Under the pieces are notes generated by a model, which saw only the letters and a program-made list of their open reading frames with translations, made no database searches and had not been told where the DNA came from. The translations under genes were made by a program, and so were the position numbers. From assembly GCF_007003975.1 (NCBI RefSeq), contig NZ_VFTC01000001.1, positions 62,001 through 126,000 of the forward strand: a stretch of 64,000 nucleotides of DNA. The letters are read 5' to 3'. Source of the DNA: Mesorhizobium sp. WSM4306. Lineage in GTDB: Bacteria; Pseudomonadota; Alphaproteobacteria; Rhizobiales; Rhizobiaceae. Positions 50,058-59,560 of the stretch are shown piece after piece (position 1 is the stretch's first letter; each line of letters begins with the position of its first letter).

Positions 50058-51461
50058 ATGAACACTGCGCTCGATCTCGCCTACCGCGCGGCACGTGCAT
50101 GGATCGACGGATTGGATGGTCGTTCGGTGGCGGCGACTGCCAGTCTGTCGGATCTCAAGCGATCTTTTGCCGGTCCATTGCCGCCCGATGAGAGCAGTGC
50201 CGAGGAAGTTGTCCAAGCACTTGCCAGGGATGCCGGCGTAGGGATGCATGGCAGCGCAGGCGGACGCTTCTTTGCCTGGGTGATTGGCGGCGGGCTGGAA
50301 TCCGCACTGGCCGCCGACTGGCTCGTAGCCACCTGGGATCAGAACGCCACGGTTTATGCCTCCAGTCCTGCATCCGCAATAATCGAAGAGACTGCGGGCG
50401 AATGGATCAAGGAGTTGCTCGACCTGCCGCGCGATGCCTCTTTCGCTTTCACCAGCGGTTGCCAGATGGCGCACATGACCAGCCTTGCGGCTGCGCGGGC
50501 GAGCCTGCTCAAGCGCGTCGGGTGGAATGTAGAAGAGGACGGGCTGATTGGTGCGCCCGGGATCAGGGTGCTGACGAGCGACCAGCGGCACGTCACCATA
50601 GAGCGCGCGGTGCGCTTTTTGGGAATCGGCCGCAACGCCATTGAACAGCTGAAAACGGACAAGGATGGGTGCGTCTCTCCCGCGGCTCTCGACGCCGCGC
50701 TTTCCGGCAGTTCCAAACCGACCATGCTGGTGCTGAATGCCGCCGACCTGAACATCGGCGCCTGTGACGCGTTCAGGGAGTTGGTCCCGATGGCGCATTC
50801 AGCCGGCGCCTGGGTTCACATTGACGGTGCATTCGGCCTGTTCGCACGCGCGAGCCGAACCTACCGGCACCTGCTCGACGGTGTGGAACTGGCGGATAGC
50901 TGGGCGACCGATGGCCACAAATGGTTGAACGTCCCTTTCGATTGCGGCATCGCTATCATCGCGGACCGGGAGGCGCACCGCACTGCAATGACATCAAGCG
51001 CATCCTATGTCCCGCCCACGACAATCGCGCGGGACCAGGCGGACTGGAATCCGGAATATTCTCGCCGAGCGCGCGGCGTTCCCGTCTATGCCGCGCTCAA
51101 GGAACTCGGCCGCAACGGCGTGGAGGCTTTGGTGGATCGTTGCTGCACACATTGCGCCAGCATCGTCGAGGGGATTGGTGAACTGCCAGGTGCAGAGATT
51201 CTTGCAAGGCCAACGCTTAATCAAGGCCTGCTCAGATTCGCTCGTCCGGGCGCATCGCCCGGGGAAAACGATGTCTTTACCGACGAAACGATCCAAAAAA
51301 TCAATGCGACAGGCGAAGCTTTCTTCTCCGGCACGACATGGCGTAACCGCCGCGCCATGCGCGTCAGCGTGGTCAACTGGCGTACCTGTGAGCACGACGT
51401 ACGGCGGGCGATCGCGGCCGCGACTTCTGTGCTGACGTCGGAATTGGCCACGCCCATTTGA
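50058..51461 (+). CDS. Pyridoxal-dependent (group II) amino-acid decarboxylase-like protein
   Basis: 467 aa. PLP-site motifs are the glycine-rich FTSGCQMAHMTSLAAARASL, VHIDGAFGLFA (Asp for the pyridine nitrogen) and the Schiff-base Lys in WATDGHKWLNVPFDCG. The family includes decarboxylases of aromatic and other amino acids and related aldehyde synthases. The substrate is not predictable. Divergent LysR regulator next door. Confidence 0.88.
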   Translation: MNTALDLAYRAARAWIDGLDGRSVAATASLSDLKRSFAGPLPPDESSAEEVVQALARDAGVGMHGSAGGRFFAWVIGGGLESALAADWLVATWDQNATVYASSPASAIIEETAGEWIKELLDLPRDASFAFTSGCQMAHMTSLAAARASLLKRVGWNVEEDGLIGAPGIRVLTSDQRHVTIERAVRFLGIGRNAIEQLKTDKDGCVSPAALDAALSGSSKPTMLVLNAADLNIGACDAFRELVPMAHSAGAWVHIDGAFGLFARASRTYRHLLDGVELADSWATDGHKWLNVPFDCGIAIIADREAHRTAMTSSASYVPPTTIARDQADWNPEYSRRARGVPVYAALKELGRNGVEALVDRCCTHCASIVEGIGELPGAEILARPTLNQGLLRFARPGASPGENDVFTDETIQKINATGEAFFSGTTWRNRRAMRVSVVNWRTCEHDVRRAIAAATSVLTSELATPI

Positions 51462-51563
51462 CTGAAGGTTCTGCCACTTGCCAAGACCAAGGCTTTCCGG
51501 CTAATTCCGCCCGCATTCCATCGTGACTGCGCGCGGCTTGCGCGCCCTGCGGAGTGCGCGACC

Positions 51564-52064
51564 ATGTCTCTTCCTGAAAAAGCCTTTCCGGTCTCCTGGG
51601 ACCAGTTCCACCGCGACGCCCGTGCGCTCGCCTGGCGGCTAGCCGGCGCCAACAAGGGTCAGTGGAAAGCCATCGTCTGCATCACCCGTGGCGGACTGGT
51701 TCCCGCCGCCATCATCTCGCGCGAACTTGGCATCCGCGTCATCGAGACGGTCTGCGTGGCCTCCTATCACGACTATACCAGCCAGGGGCAGTTGCAGGTG
51801 CTGAAGGAGATCACACCGGCGCTGCTCACCGATGACGGCGTGGGCGTGCTGATCATCGACGACCTCACCGACACCGGCAAAACGGCGGGCATCGTGCGCG
51901 CCATGATGCCCAAGGCGCATTTCGCCACCGTCTACGCCAAGCCGAAAGGCAGGCCGCTGGTCGACACCTTCGTCACCGAAGTCAGCCAGGACACCTGGAT
52001 CTACTTTCCCTGGGACATGGGTTTTACCTACCAGAAGCCGATCGCCGACGATCACGCCGGCTGA
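51564..52064 (+). CDS. gpt: Xanthine-guanine phosphoribosyltransferase
   Basis: 166 aa, family length. The PRPP-binding motif is [20 protein letters not shown]; nearby are [20 protein letters not shown] and [15 protein letters not shown]. It salvages guanine and xanthine to nucleotides. Together with adenine deaminase elsewhere in the window it supports purine salvage. Confidence 0.94.
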   Translation: MSLPEKAFPVSWDQFHRDARALAWRLAGANKGQWKAIVCITRGGLVPAAIISRELGIRVIETVCVASYHDYTSQGQLQVLKEITPALLTDDGVGVLIIDDLTDTGKTAGIVRAMMPKAHFATVYAKPKGRPLVDTFVTEVSQDTWIYFPWDMGFTYQKPIADDHAG

Positions 52065-52267
52065 TTCGCCCCCTTTCTGTTCAGGCGGCCAAACCCGCCC
52101 TGTTTGCTATGGAAACGGGCGCCGCAAGACACAATATTCTGTTGAATAGACACCTGTTGGCGAAATTCCACGGGTTGGTGTGACGTTTTTTTACTTTTAT
52201 GACTTACACTTCGCCGTAAGATTCGTTTGGCGGCAAACGATTCTGAGGGCTGGGGTAGCTTTCTGCG

Positions 52268-52765
52268 ATGTTGACGAAACCAACGACGCACAACCATATG
52301 GCCGAAAGGGTCCGGCGACTCTTCGGCACCGCGCCGTGCCGTCTTCAGGTTGCCGCGCTGCCCTGGCGCACCACCGAAAACGGCATCGAAATCATGTTGA
52401 TCACCAGCCGTGACACCGGCCGCTGGGTGCTGCCCAAGGGCTGGCCCGAGGCCAGGGAACCGCTCTGCGAGGCCGCGGCGCGTGAGGCCGGCGAGGAAGC
52501 CGGATTGCGCGGCAAGATCTCGCATTTCGAGGCTGGCCGTTACTTCTACGCCAAGGCATTGGCGTCCGGCGAGGAAGTGCCTTGCGAAGTTCTGGTGTTT
52601 CCAATGCAGGTCGAGCGCGTCTCCGACCGCTGGAAGGAAAAGCGCGCGCGCACCCGAAAATGGGTCAACGCGGCCGAGGCCGTGCGCATGATCAACGAGC
52701 CGGATCTTTGCCAGATCATCACGCATTTCTGCGCCGATCCCGACAAATTCGTCGCTAGAACCTAG
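52268..52765 (+). CDS. Nudix hydrolase
   Basis: 165 aa. The Nudix box is complete: GWPEAREPLCEAAAREAGEE followed by AGL, matching Gx5Ex7REUxEExGU. Upstream is WVLPKGWPE and LQVAALPWRT. It resembles the small DIPP/AP4A-type rhizobial Nudix group. The start may be ten codons later at MAERVRRLF. Upstream 200 bp are AT-richer and hold its promoter. Confidence 0.92.
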   Translation: MLTKPTTHNHMAERVRRLFGTAPCRLQVAALPWRTTENGIEIMLITSRDTGRWVLPKGWPEAREPLCEAAAREAGEEAGLRGKISHFEAGRYFYAKALASGEEVPCEVLVFPMQVERVSDRWKEKRARTRKWVNAAEAVRMINEPDLCQIITHFCADPDKFVART

Positions 52766-52924
52766 ACGCAACTCCACAGCCACCGCAGCATATTCCCAAG
52801 CGCCCGCATAGGGGGCTTGCCCATTGATTCCATTCGATGTTTCGCCCGCGGCGCCATCGATCCGACTCCCATCTGACATCGACGGATCCCTCCCCTTCCG
52901 GGTTACGATTGGTTGCGAGTTGAC

Positions 52925-52944
52925 ATGCAGGTATTTACCTGCAT
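52925..52944. promoter_or_regulatory. 20-bp palindromic operator candidate for the ArsR regulator
   Basis: ATGCAGGTA-TT-TACCTGCAT is perfectly symmetrical over 20 bases and ends 27 bp before the ArsR-type gene start. Spacing and symmetry fit an autoregulatory ArsR site. Binding is inferred, not shown. Confidence 0.7.
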
Positions 52945-52971
52945 ATTATGTCTGCAAGATGAGTGAGACCG

Positions 52972-53292
52972 ATGGACGCCGACAAGGTTTTCAAAGCGCT
53001 GGGCGACCCAACACGCAGAAAGCTGCTCGATCTTCTGTGCGAGAAGAACGGACAGACGCTGGGCCAGCTTTGCGAAAACCTCGACATGGCGAGGCAATCC
53101 GCGACCCAGCACATCGACTTGTTGGAGGCGGCCAATCTGATCAGCACGGTCAAGCGCGGCCGCGAAAAGCTGCATTTCATCAACCCCGTGCCGCTGCACG
53201 AAGTCTACGAGCGGTGGGTGCGCAAATTCGAACGGCAGCGGCTGAGCCTGCTGCACGACCTGAAGCAAGAACTCGAAGGAGACGACCAATGA
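52972..53292 (+). CDS. ArsR-family transcriptional regulator
   Basis: 106 aa winged HTH: FKALGDPTRRKLLDLLCEKN, TLGQLCENLDMARQSATQHI and LLEAANLISTVKRGREKLH. No cysteine cluster for metal binding is present; the lone Cys residues (LLCEKN, LCENL) are not in an ArsR metal box. It therefore belongs to the group commonly coupled to SRPBCC proteins. Its stop overlaps the next start (ATGA). Confidence 0.93.
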   Translation: MDADKVFKALGDPTRRKLLDLLCEKNGQTLGQLCENLDMARQSATQHIDLLEAANLISTVKRGREKLHFINPVPLHEVYERWVRKFERQRLSLLHDLKQELEGDDQ

Positions 53293-53753
53293 CCCGGGAA
53301 ACCACCAGTTTTGTCTACGTGACCTATATCCGCTCGACGCCACAAAAGGTGTTCGAGGCCATCACCAAACCAGATATCGCCAAGCGCTACTGGGGCCACG
53401 AGAACGTCTCCGACTGGAAACCCGGCTCGAAGTGGGAACATATCCGCGCCAATGACGAGCGCACCGTCGAACTCGTCGGCAAGGTGGTTGAAATCTCGCC
53501 GCCGACCCGTCTTGTCATCACCTGGGCCAACGCTTCGCAGGCCGACGATCCGACCAAGCACAGCCGGGTGACGTTCGCCATCGATGAATACGACACCATG
53601 GTCAAGCTGACCGTCAGCCATGACGAGCTCGAGGCCGGCAGCGGCATGGCCAAGGGCATCAGCCAAGGCTGGCCGGCGGTGCTGTCCAGCATGAAATCCT
53701 TCCTCGAAACCGGCAGCGGCATTGACCTTTTCGCCAAGCCGAAATCGGCCTGA
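53289..53753 (+). CDS. SRPBCC / AHSA1-type protein
   Basis: 154 aa. The AHSA1 (activator of Hsp90 ATPase-like, START-type) signature is FVYVTYIRSTPQKVFEAITK, WGHENVSDWKPGSKWEHI and HDELEAGSGMAKGISQGWPA. Such proteins bind hydrophobic ligands. The 4-bp overlap with the ArsR gene makes this a regulator-SRPBCC operon, a common two-gene design. Confidence 0.92.
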   Translation: MTRETTSFVYVTYIRSTPQKVFEAITKPDIAKRYWGHENVSDWKPGSKWEHIRANDERTVELVGKVVEISPPTRLVITWANASQADDPTKHSRVTFAIDEYDTMVKLTVSHDELEAGSGMAKGISQGWPAVLSSMKSFLETGSGIDLFAKPKSA

Positions 53754-53773
53754 CTGCCAGCGGGAGAATCACA

Positions 53774-54187
53774 ATGACCAAGCGCTATACCGGCGGCTGT
53801 GCTTGCGGCGCAATCCGTTACGAAACCAGCGACGAGCCCATCTTCCAGAACCACTGCCAATGCAACGATTGCCAGAAGCGCAGCGGCACGGGCCACGGAT
53901 CCTATCTGACCTTCGGCCAGCGAGCCGATATGGCAATCACCGGCGAGGTGAGCACCTGGCGTATAGCGAGCGCCAGCGGCAACGAAAAGATCCACGCGTT
54001 CTGTCCAACCTGCGGAACGCCGGTCTTTCTGATATCCGTTGCCATGCCGGAGCTGATAGCGGTCCACGCGGCCAGCCTTGACGATCCTGGCCAGTTCGAT
54101 CCGCAGGTGGTCACCTACACCGTCCACGGCTATGCCTGGGACAAGATGGACCCGTCCTTGCAGGCAATCGAGCGAATGCCCGGATGA
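53774..54187 (+). CDS. GFA (glutathione-dependent formaldehyde-activating-like) family protein
   Basis: 137 aa. Zinc cysteines lie in GGCACGAIRYE, NHCQCNDCQKRSGTGHG and AFCPTCGTPVF, the GFA pattern. It follows the SRPBCC gene by 20 bp, probably in the same operon. The family name does not prove formaldehyde chemistry. A second GFA protein is at 61801-62220. Confidence 0.92.
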   Translation: MTKRYTGGCACGAIRYETSDEPIFQNHCQCNDCQKRSGTGHGSYLTFGQRADMAITGEVSTWRIASASGNEKIHAFCPTCGTPVFLISVAMPELIAVHAASLDDPGQFDPQVVTYTVHGYAWDKMDPSLQAIERMPG

Positions 54188-54238
54188 ACCAACGCAGTGC
54201 CCTACCCCAATTCCTCGGGATAGGGCTCTGCGTTCAAC

Positions 54239-56044
54239 TCAGATCACCAGGCCTTTGGTCAGCTCCAGCGCCTGGCGCTCGAACAGGCGGCGGTAGATGC
54301 CGCCCTTCAGCCGGATCAGCTCGTCATGCGAGCCCTCCTCGACGATCTTGCCGCGGTCGAACACCAAGAGCCTGTCCAGCGCCCGCACCGTCGACAGCCG
54401 GTGGGCGATAACCAGCGTCGTGCGGCCGACCATCAGCCGCTCCATCGCCTGCTGGATCAGCACCTCCGATTCCGAATCGAGGCTCGATGTTGCCTCGTCC
54501 AGGATCAGGATGCGTGCGTCCGCCAGGAAGGCACGGGCGATCGCCACGCGCTGACGCTCGCCGCCCGACAGTTTCACGCCGCGTTCACCGACCAGCGTGC
54601 CGTAACCCTTCGGCAGGCTGCTGATGAAGTCGTGCGCACTGGCGAGCTTGGCGGCATGCTCGATCTCGGCCTGCGTGGCGCTTGGCCGGGCGTAGGCAAT
54701 GTTTTCCGCCAGCGAGCGGTGGAACAGGATCGGCTCCTGCTGGACGATGGCGATCTGCGCGCGCAGCGACGCCTGTGTCACTTGCGAGATGTCCTGGCCG
54801 TCGATCCGGATCCTGCCGCCGCTGACGTCATAGAGACGCTGGATCAGCTTGACGAATGTCGTCTTGCCCGAGCCGGAATGGCCGACCAGTCCGACGCGTT
54901 CGCCTGCCGCTATCTCCACCGAAAAGTCGCGGTAGAGCGGCAGGCGATGGCTGCCATAGTGGAAGGTGACGTTGTCGAAGCCGATAGCGCCCTGCGTAAT
55001 CCGGATCGGCTGGGCGCCCGGCCGGTCCTCGATGCCGAGCGGTACGGACTGGAAGTCGACCAGCTCCTCCATATCGTTGACCGAGCGCTGCAGGTTTCGG
55101 ATATGCGTGCCGACGTCCCTGAGATAGCCCTGCAGGACAAAGAACGACGTCAGCACGAAGGCGACATCGCCCGCACTTGCCTGCCCCCACGCCCACAGCA
55201 TCAGCGATAGTCCGATCACCGCCGTCCGCAGCACCAGAAGCATGGCGCCTTGCGTCGTGCCGTTGATGGTGCCGCGCACCCAGGTGCGGCTCGTGCGCGA
55301 CCGCCATTTGGCGACGACCTTGGCGAGGCGCGTTTCCTCGCGCGTCTCGGCGCCAAAACCCTTGACCACGGCGTTGCAGCTCACCGCATCGGCGAGCGAG
55401 CCGCCAAGCCGCGTATCCCAACTGTTGGCGAGCCGTGCCGCGGGCGCGACATAGCCGAGCGACAGCATCGCCGTCACCATGATGAACAGCACCGAGCCGG
55501 CCGCGACCACCAGCCCCATCGCCGGCCAAAACCAGCCGAGCAGCAGCGTCGAGCCGACCAGCATGGCGACCGACGGCAGCAGCGCAATCAGGATCGTGTC
55601 GTTGAGCAGGTCGAGCGCCCACATGCCGCGCGTGACCTTGCGCACCGTTGATCCGGCAAAACTGTTGGCGTGCCAGTCGGTCGAAAAGCGCTGTACGCGG
55701 TGGAAAGCGTCGGCGGCGATATCGGCCATCATCTTGAGCGTCAGGTCGACGAGGCCCATGAAGGCGAGGTTGCGCACCACCAGACCAGCCAGCGCCAGAC
55801 CAATGAGCGCAAAGAAAGCCGCTACCGCTCCGTTCCAGGCGATGTCGTCGGCCGCGGCACCGCTGGCAACGGCATCGACCAGCCGCCCGGAATAGAGCGG
55901 CGTCAGGACGTCGGCTATGGTGGACAGCAGAAAGCCGCCCATGACCAGCGAAAGCCGCCAGGGCTGGCGCCGCCAATGGCTGAACGTAAATCCAAGAACG
56001 CTGCGAAACGCGCTTGCGCGCAGATCGATTAGAAAAAGAGCCAT
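54239..56044 (-). CDS. ABC exporter, fused permease and ATPase
   Basis: 601 aa half-transporter. The N-terminal ~320 residues form the six-helix transmembrane domain (LSLVMGGFLLSTIADVLTPL, AAFFALIGLALAGLVV, then GSTLLLGWFWPAMGLVVAAG). The ATPase has Walker A VGHSGSGKTTF, the signature VKLSGGERQRVAIA and Walker B ARILILDEATSSLD. It likely works as a homodimer. Substrate unknown (lipid or drug). CGGAAGACATC stands before the ATG at 56044. Confidence 0.94.
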   Translation of the reverse strand: MALFLIDLRASAFRSVLGFTFSHWRRQPWRLSLVMGGFLLSTIADVLTPLYSGRLVDAVASGAAADDIAWNGAVAAFFALIGLALAGLVVRNLAFMGLVDLTLKMMADIAADAFHRVQRFSTDWHANSFAGSTVRKVTRGMWALDLLNDTILIALLPSVAMLVGSTLLLGWFWPAMGLVVAAGSVLFIMVTAMLSLGYVAPAARLANSWDTRLGGSLADAVSCNAVVKGFGAETREETRLAKVVAKWRSRTSRTWVRGTINGTTQGAMLLVLRTAVIGLSLMLWAWGQASAGDVAFVLTSFFVLQGYLRDVGTHIRNLQRSVNDMEELVDFQSVPLGIEDRPGAQPIRITQGAIGFDNVTFHYGSHRLPLYRDFSVEIAAGERVGLVGHSGSGKTTFVKLIQRLYDVSGGRIRIDGQDISQVTQASLRAQIAIVQQEPILFHRSLAENIAYARPSATQAEIEHAAKLASAHDFISSLPKGYGTLVGERGVKLSGGERQRVAIARAFLADARILILDEATSSLDSESEVLIQQAMERLMVGRTTLVIAHRLSTVRALDRLLVFDRGKIVEEGSHDELIRLKGGIYRRLFERQALELTKGLVI

Positions 56045-56434
56045 GATGTCTTCCGGGCGCAAAAATGCCCGGTCCCGGTAAGGTCGAAAAATTGAAGACC
56101 GCGCTGGGCAATTCGCCCGGAGGTGCGGAGGTTCGGCATAGGTGGCGGCGCGCCCTGGATATCGGGTGGCGACCGGCATCGGCAGAAGCCTGTACTCGAC
56201 CCGGCATCGGCGCGAAGGGCAAACCTTCGCCGAACGCCGGCAGAGACCTAGGCTTCGCGGCCTCGCACTACCATGTGAAATACTGCCATTCGGACCTCCC
56301 GCAAGACAATTGCGGAGCGGTCCTTATAGAGACGCCATGACGGATCGCCAAGACCGGGGCGCGCGGCAAAGCCTATCTGGTCCAACCAGTGAGGTTATTT
56401 TGCAACAACAGGCGGCCAAGCCCTCGCCTGTGCC
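56045..56434. other. Gap with one small palindrome
   Basis: 390 bases between the ABC exporter start and the end of an acetyltransferase gene. Most is plain intergenic DNA. CTGGT-CCA-ACCAG (56377-56389) contains TGGTCCAACCA, which fits the TNGTNNNACNA consensus of GntR/FadR-type operators, but no GntR gene is nearby. Confidence 0.45.
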
Positions 56435-56845
56435 TCATTCCGGGTTGCGATCGAGGCGCACGTAGCGGCCATCCGTCGATGCCTTGAAACCCAGCTTCTC
56501 ATAAACGCTGTGCGCGTCACTGGTCGACAGGCTCCAGTGCGAGACCAGGCTGAGCTCAGGGTGATCGATGAGCGCTCGCACCAGCTGCAAGCCAATGCCT
56601 CGGCCGCGATGCTGCGGCCAGATGATGATGTCGGCGAGATGGGCAAACACCGTACGGTCGGTGATGGCCCGGCCAAAACCAACCTCATCCCCATCGATAT
56701 AGGCGCCGGCGCAAAGCGAGTTGGCAAAGGCGCGGCGATGAAACGCATCGCTGCGGCCGTTGCCCCAGTAGCTCGCCATCAACAGGTCTGAGGTCGTCCG
56801 AAAATCGATCCGTGACATGTCGAAGCTGATTTCACAGTCGGGCAT
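56435..56845 (-). CDS. GNAT family N-acetyltransferase
   Basis: 136 aa. GNAT core: LADIIIWPQHRGRGIGLQLV, then RALIDHPELSLVSHWSLSTS and AHSVYEKLGFKASTDGRYV. The frame starts MPDCEISFDMSRIDFRTTSD; a Met nine codons later is also possible. Substrate unknown. Confidence 0.87.
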   Translation of the reverse strand: MPDCEISFDMSRIDFRTTSDLLMASYWGNGRSDAFHRRAFANSLCAGAYIDGDEVGFGRAITDRTVFAHLADIIIWPQHRGRGIGLQLVRALIDHPELSLVSHWSLSTSDAHSVYEKLGFKASTDGRYVRLDRNPE

Positions 56846-56988
56846 GGTGCCTCGCAAAGACTAGGGGGCCCAACGTCCCGTCCGGTCGATGACTGCCCAG
56901 CCTGCCGTGCCAGAAGCTGATGCCGCGCGCGGAGCTTGCCGTTCTTGAAGCATGCAGTCCGCAAAGGTTAATCAATGGAATCAGATAT

Positions 56989-58671
56989 TTAACCGCGATC
57001 CCTGAAACGGTTGGTGATGGGATAGCGGCGGTCGCGGCCAAAATTCTTCCGGGTGATCTTCACGCCGGGCGCCGCCTGCCGGCGTTTGTATTCGGCAATG
57101 TAGAGCAAATGTTCGACGCGCGTTACCGTCGCCCGGTCGTGGCCGCGTGCGACGATGTCGTCGACGCCCATCTCGTGCTCGACCAGGCATTCCAGAATGT
57201 CGTCCAGCACCGGATAGGGCGGCAGCGAATCCTGGTCGGTCTGGTTCTCGCGCAATTCCGCCGACGGCGCCTTGTCGATGATGTTTTTCGGGATCACCTC
57301 GCCCGACGGCCCGAGCGCGCCCGGCGGCACATGGCTGTTGCGCCAGCGCGACAGCGCATAGACCTGCATCTTGTAGAGGTCTTTTATCGGATTGAAGCCG
57401 CCATTCATGTCGCCATAAAGCGTGGCGTAGCCGACCGACATCTCGCTCTTGTTGCCGGTGGTGACCACCATCGAGCCGAACTTGTTGGAGATCGCCATCA
57501 GGATGGTGCCACGCGCGCGGCTTTGCAGATTCTCCTCGGTGATGCCTTCCTTGGTGCCTTCGAAGAGCTGCGTCAGAGCATGCAAAAAGCCTTCGACCGG
57601 TTCGAATATCGGCACGATGTCATAGCGACAGCCAAGCGCGCGGGCGCAGTCCTCGGCGTCCTTCAGCGAATCCTTCGAAGTATAGCGGTAGGGCATCATC
57701 ACCGCGCGTAGCCGCTCCTCGCCGAGCGCATCAACGGCCAAGGCGGCGCAGATCGCCGAATCGATGCCGCCGGACAGGCCGAGCACGACGTTCTTGAAGC
57801 CGTTCTTGTTGACGTAGTCGCGCAGGCCCAGCATGCAGGCGCGGTAATCCGCTTCCTCGCGCTCGGGGATTTTCGACATCGGCCCTTCCGAGCAGACCCA
57901 GCCGGCATCCGTTCGCTTCCAGGTGGCGACGTCGACTGTCTCCTCGAACTGGCTCATCTGGAAAGCCAGCGTCTTGTCGGCGCCGATCGCAAAAGAAGCG
58001 CCGTCGAAGATCAACTCATCCTGACCGCCGATCTGATTGGCATAGATCATCGGCAAACCGGTTTCGATGACCTGGCGGATAACGACCTGATGGCGGACGT
58101 CCATCTTGGCGCGGAAGTAGGGCGAGCCGTTCGGCACCAAGAGGATTTCGGCGCCGCTTTCGGCTAAGGTTTCACAGATGCCGACGTCGCCCCAGATGTC
58201 CTCGCAGATCGGAATTCCGATGCGCACACCACGGAAGTTGACCGGTCCCTGAGCCTCGGGTCCGGCCTGGAAGACGCGCTTCTCGTCAAACTCTCCATAG
58301 TTGGGCAAATCGAGCTTGTAGCGCTCGGCCAGGATCTTGCCGCCATCGGCGAAGATGATCGAATTGTGGGTGCCGCTCTTGCGCTTCAGCGGCGTCCCGA
58401 TAATGACGCCCGGCCCGCCATCGGCGGTGTCGTTGGCGAAGTCTTGCGCAGCCTTTTCGCAAACCTTGAGGAAGGCCGGCTTCAGCACCAGATCCTCGGG
58501 CGGATAACCGGCAAGGAAAAGCTCGGTGAAGAGCACGATGTCGGCGCCCTGGCGGGCCGCATCCGCCCTCGCCTCGCGCGCCTTGGCAAGGTTGCCGGCG
58601 ACATCGCCGACCGTGGGGTTGAGCTGAGCGACAGCGATGCGCAGAATATCGGGGGTGGTCTTCTTGGTCAT
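56989..58671 (-). CDS. nadE: Glutamine-dependent NAD+ synthetase
   Basis: 560 aa. The N-terminal nitrilase-type glutaminase domain has LFTELFLAGYPPEDLV (Glu), RYKLDLPNYGEFDEKRVF (Lys) and RIGIPICEDIWGD (Cys). The C-terminal synthetase domain has LGLSGGIDSAICAALAVDA, the PP-loop for NAD-adenylate. All three catalytic glutaminase residues are seen. It amidates deamido-NAD. Confidence 0.96.
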   Translation of the reverse strand: MTKKTTPDILRIAVAQLNPTVGDVAGNLAKAREARADAARQGADIVLFTELFLAGYPPEDLVLKPAFLKVCEKAAQDFANDTADGGPGVIIGTPLKRKSGTHNSIIFADGGKILAERYKLDLPNYGEFDEKRVFQAGPEAQGPVNFRGVRIGIPICEDIWGDVGICETLAESGAEILLVPNGSPYFRAKMDVRHQVVIRQVIETGLPMIYANQIGGQDELIFDGASFAIGADKTLAFQMSQFEETVDVATWKRTDAGWVCSEGPMSKIPEREEADYRACMLGLRDYVNKNGFKNVVLGLSGGIDSAICAALAVDALGEERLRAVMMPYRYTSKDSLKDAEDCARALGCRYDIVPIFEPVEGFLHALTQLFEGTKEGITEENLQSRARGTILMAISNKFGSMVVTTGNKSEMSVGYATLYGDMNGGFNPIKDLYKMQVYALSRWRNSHVPPGALGPSGEVIPKNIIDKAPSAELRENQTDQDSLPPYPVLDDILECLVEHEMGVDDIVARGHDRATVTRVEHLLYIAEYKRRQAAPGVKITRKNFGRDRRYPITNRFRDRG

Positions 58672-58746
58672 GCCTGCGGTTTAGCGCGGCAAAATTGCCC
58701 GGGCAATGGCGTTCGTTTGGACCAATCCAGACTGAAACGTGGTGGC

Positions 58747-59460
58747 CTACTCGCCCATATATTCGCGCAGCGCCTCCGGCGAATGGTTCTCGCCAATCGA
58801 CATCGCCAGGATGCGCGAAATGTGGCGGCGCGGCAGGCCGGTCTCTTCAGCCCATTGGTTGATCTGCGCCTGGATCTTGTCGAGATCCCTCTTCGACGTC
58901 GGGCTTTCGGCGATGTCGAGGCCGGCATCGCGCAAGGCAGCTGCCATATCGGCCGAGATGACGAAGGCGTCCCATTCCAGCCAGCGCAGGAAATACTGGC
59001 CGGTGTTGCCGCCGAGCCGGCTGCCATGCTTGCCGAGATACGCCATCAGCCCGACCTGGTCGTCGGCCGGCCACTCAGCCAGGAACTTGCCGAAGCCGCC
59101 ATGCTCCTTCGACACGCGCTCGACGAGGGCGGCGTTGTCGCGCACCGACTTGATCTTCTGCGGATTGCGCACGATGCGCTTGTCGGCCGTCAGATCGTGC
59201 CAGAAATCGTCGGGCTGGAACAACAGCCGCTTCGGCTCGAAATGCAGGAACGCCTCCTCGAATCCAGGCCATTTCTGCTCGATGACGCGCCAGACGAAGC
59301 CGGCGGCAAACACCCGCTCGGCCATTGTCGACAGGATGCGGTCATCGGTGACTTTGGCCACCGCGGCATTGTCGGGCAAAGGACCGAGCAGCGATTTCAG
59401 CACCGCGTCGCCGCCTTTGCGTTTTGCTGCACGGGCACGAATCCTGTGGAAATCAGCCAT
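58747..59460 (-). CDS. DNA-3-methyladenine glycosylase I family protein
   Basis: 237 aa. Helix-hairpin-helix glycosylase character with VFAAGFVWRVIEQKWPGFEE and DDFWHDLTADKRIVRNPQKI. The Tag zinc-site Cys/His of the E. coli enzyme is not evident, so this is a divergent group. The family repairs alkylated adenine. The ATG at 59460 is preferred over a GTG two codons earlier. Upstream of nadE on the same strand, 75 bp apart. Confidence 0.85.
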   Translation of the reverse strand: MADFHRIRARAAKRKGGDAVLKSLLGPLPDNAAVAKVTDDRILSTMAERVFAAGFVWRVIEQKWPGFEEAFLHFEPKRLLFQPDDFWHDLTADKRIVRNPQKIKSVRDNAALVERVSKEHGGFGKFLAEWPADDQVGLMAYLGKHGSRLGGNTGQYFLRWLEWDAFVISADMAAALRDAGLDIAESPTSKRDLDKIQAQINQWAEETGLPRRHISRILAMSIGENHSPEALREYMGE

Positions 59461-59560
59461 TGGCACCCTGATTTACTGTCGGTGGACGCGGCAATCTACC
59501 ACTTCCCGTTCGCGCCGGTAGCCTCTAGGTCTAAGCCAGACGCAGACCATGGAGGCGACC

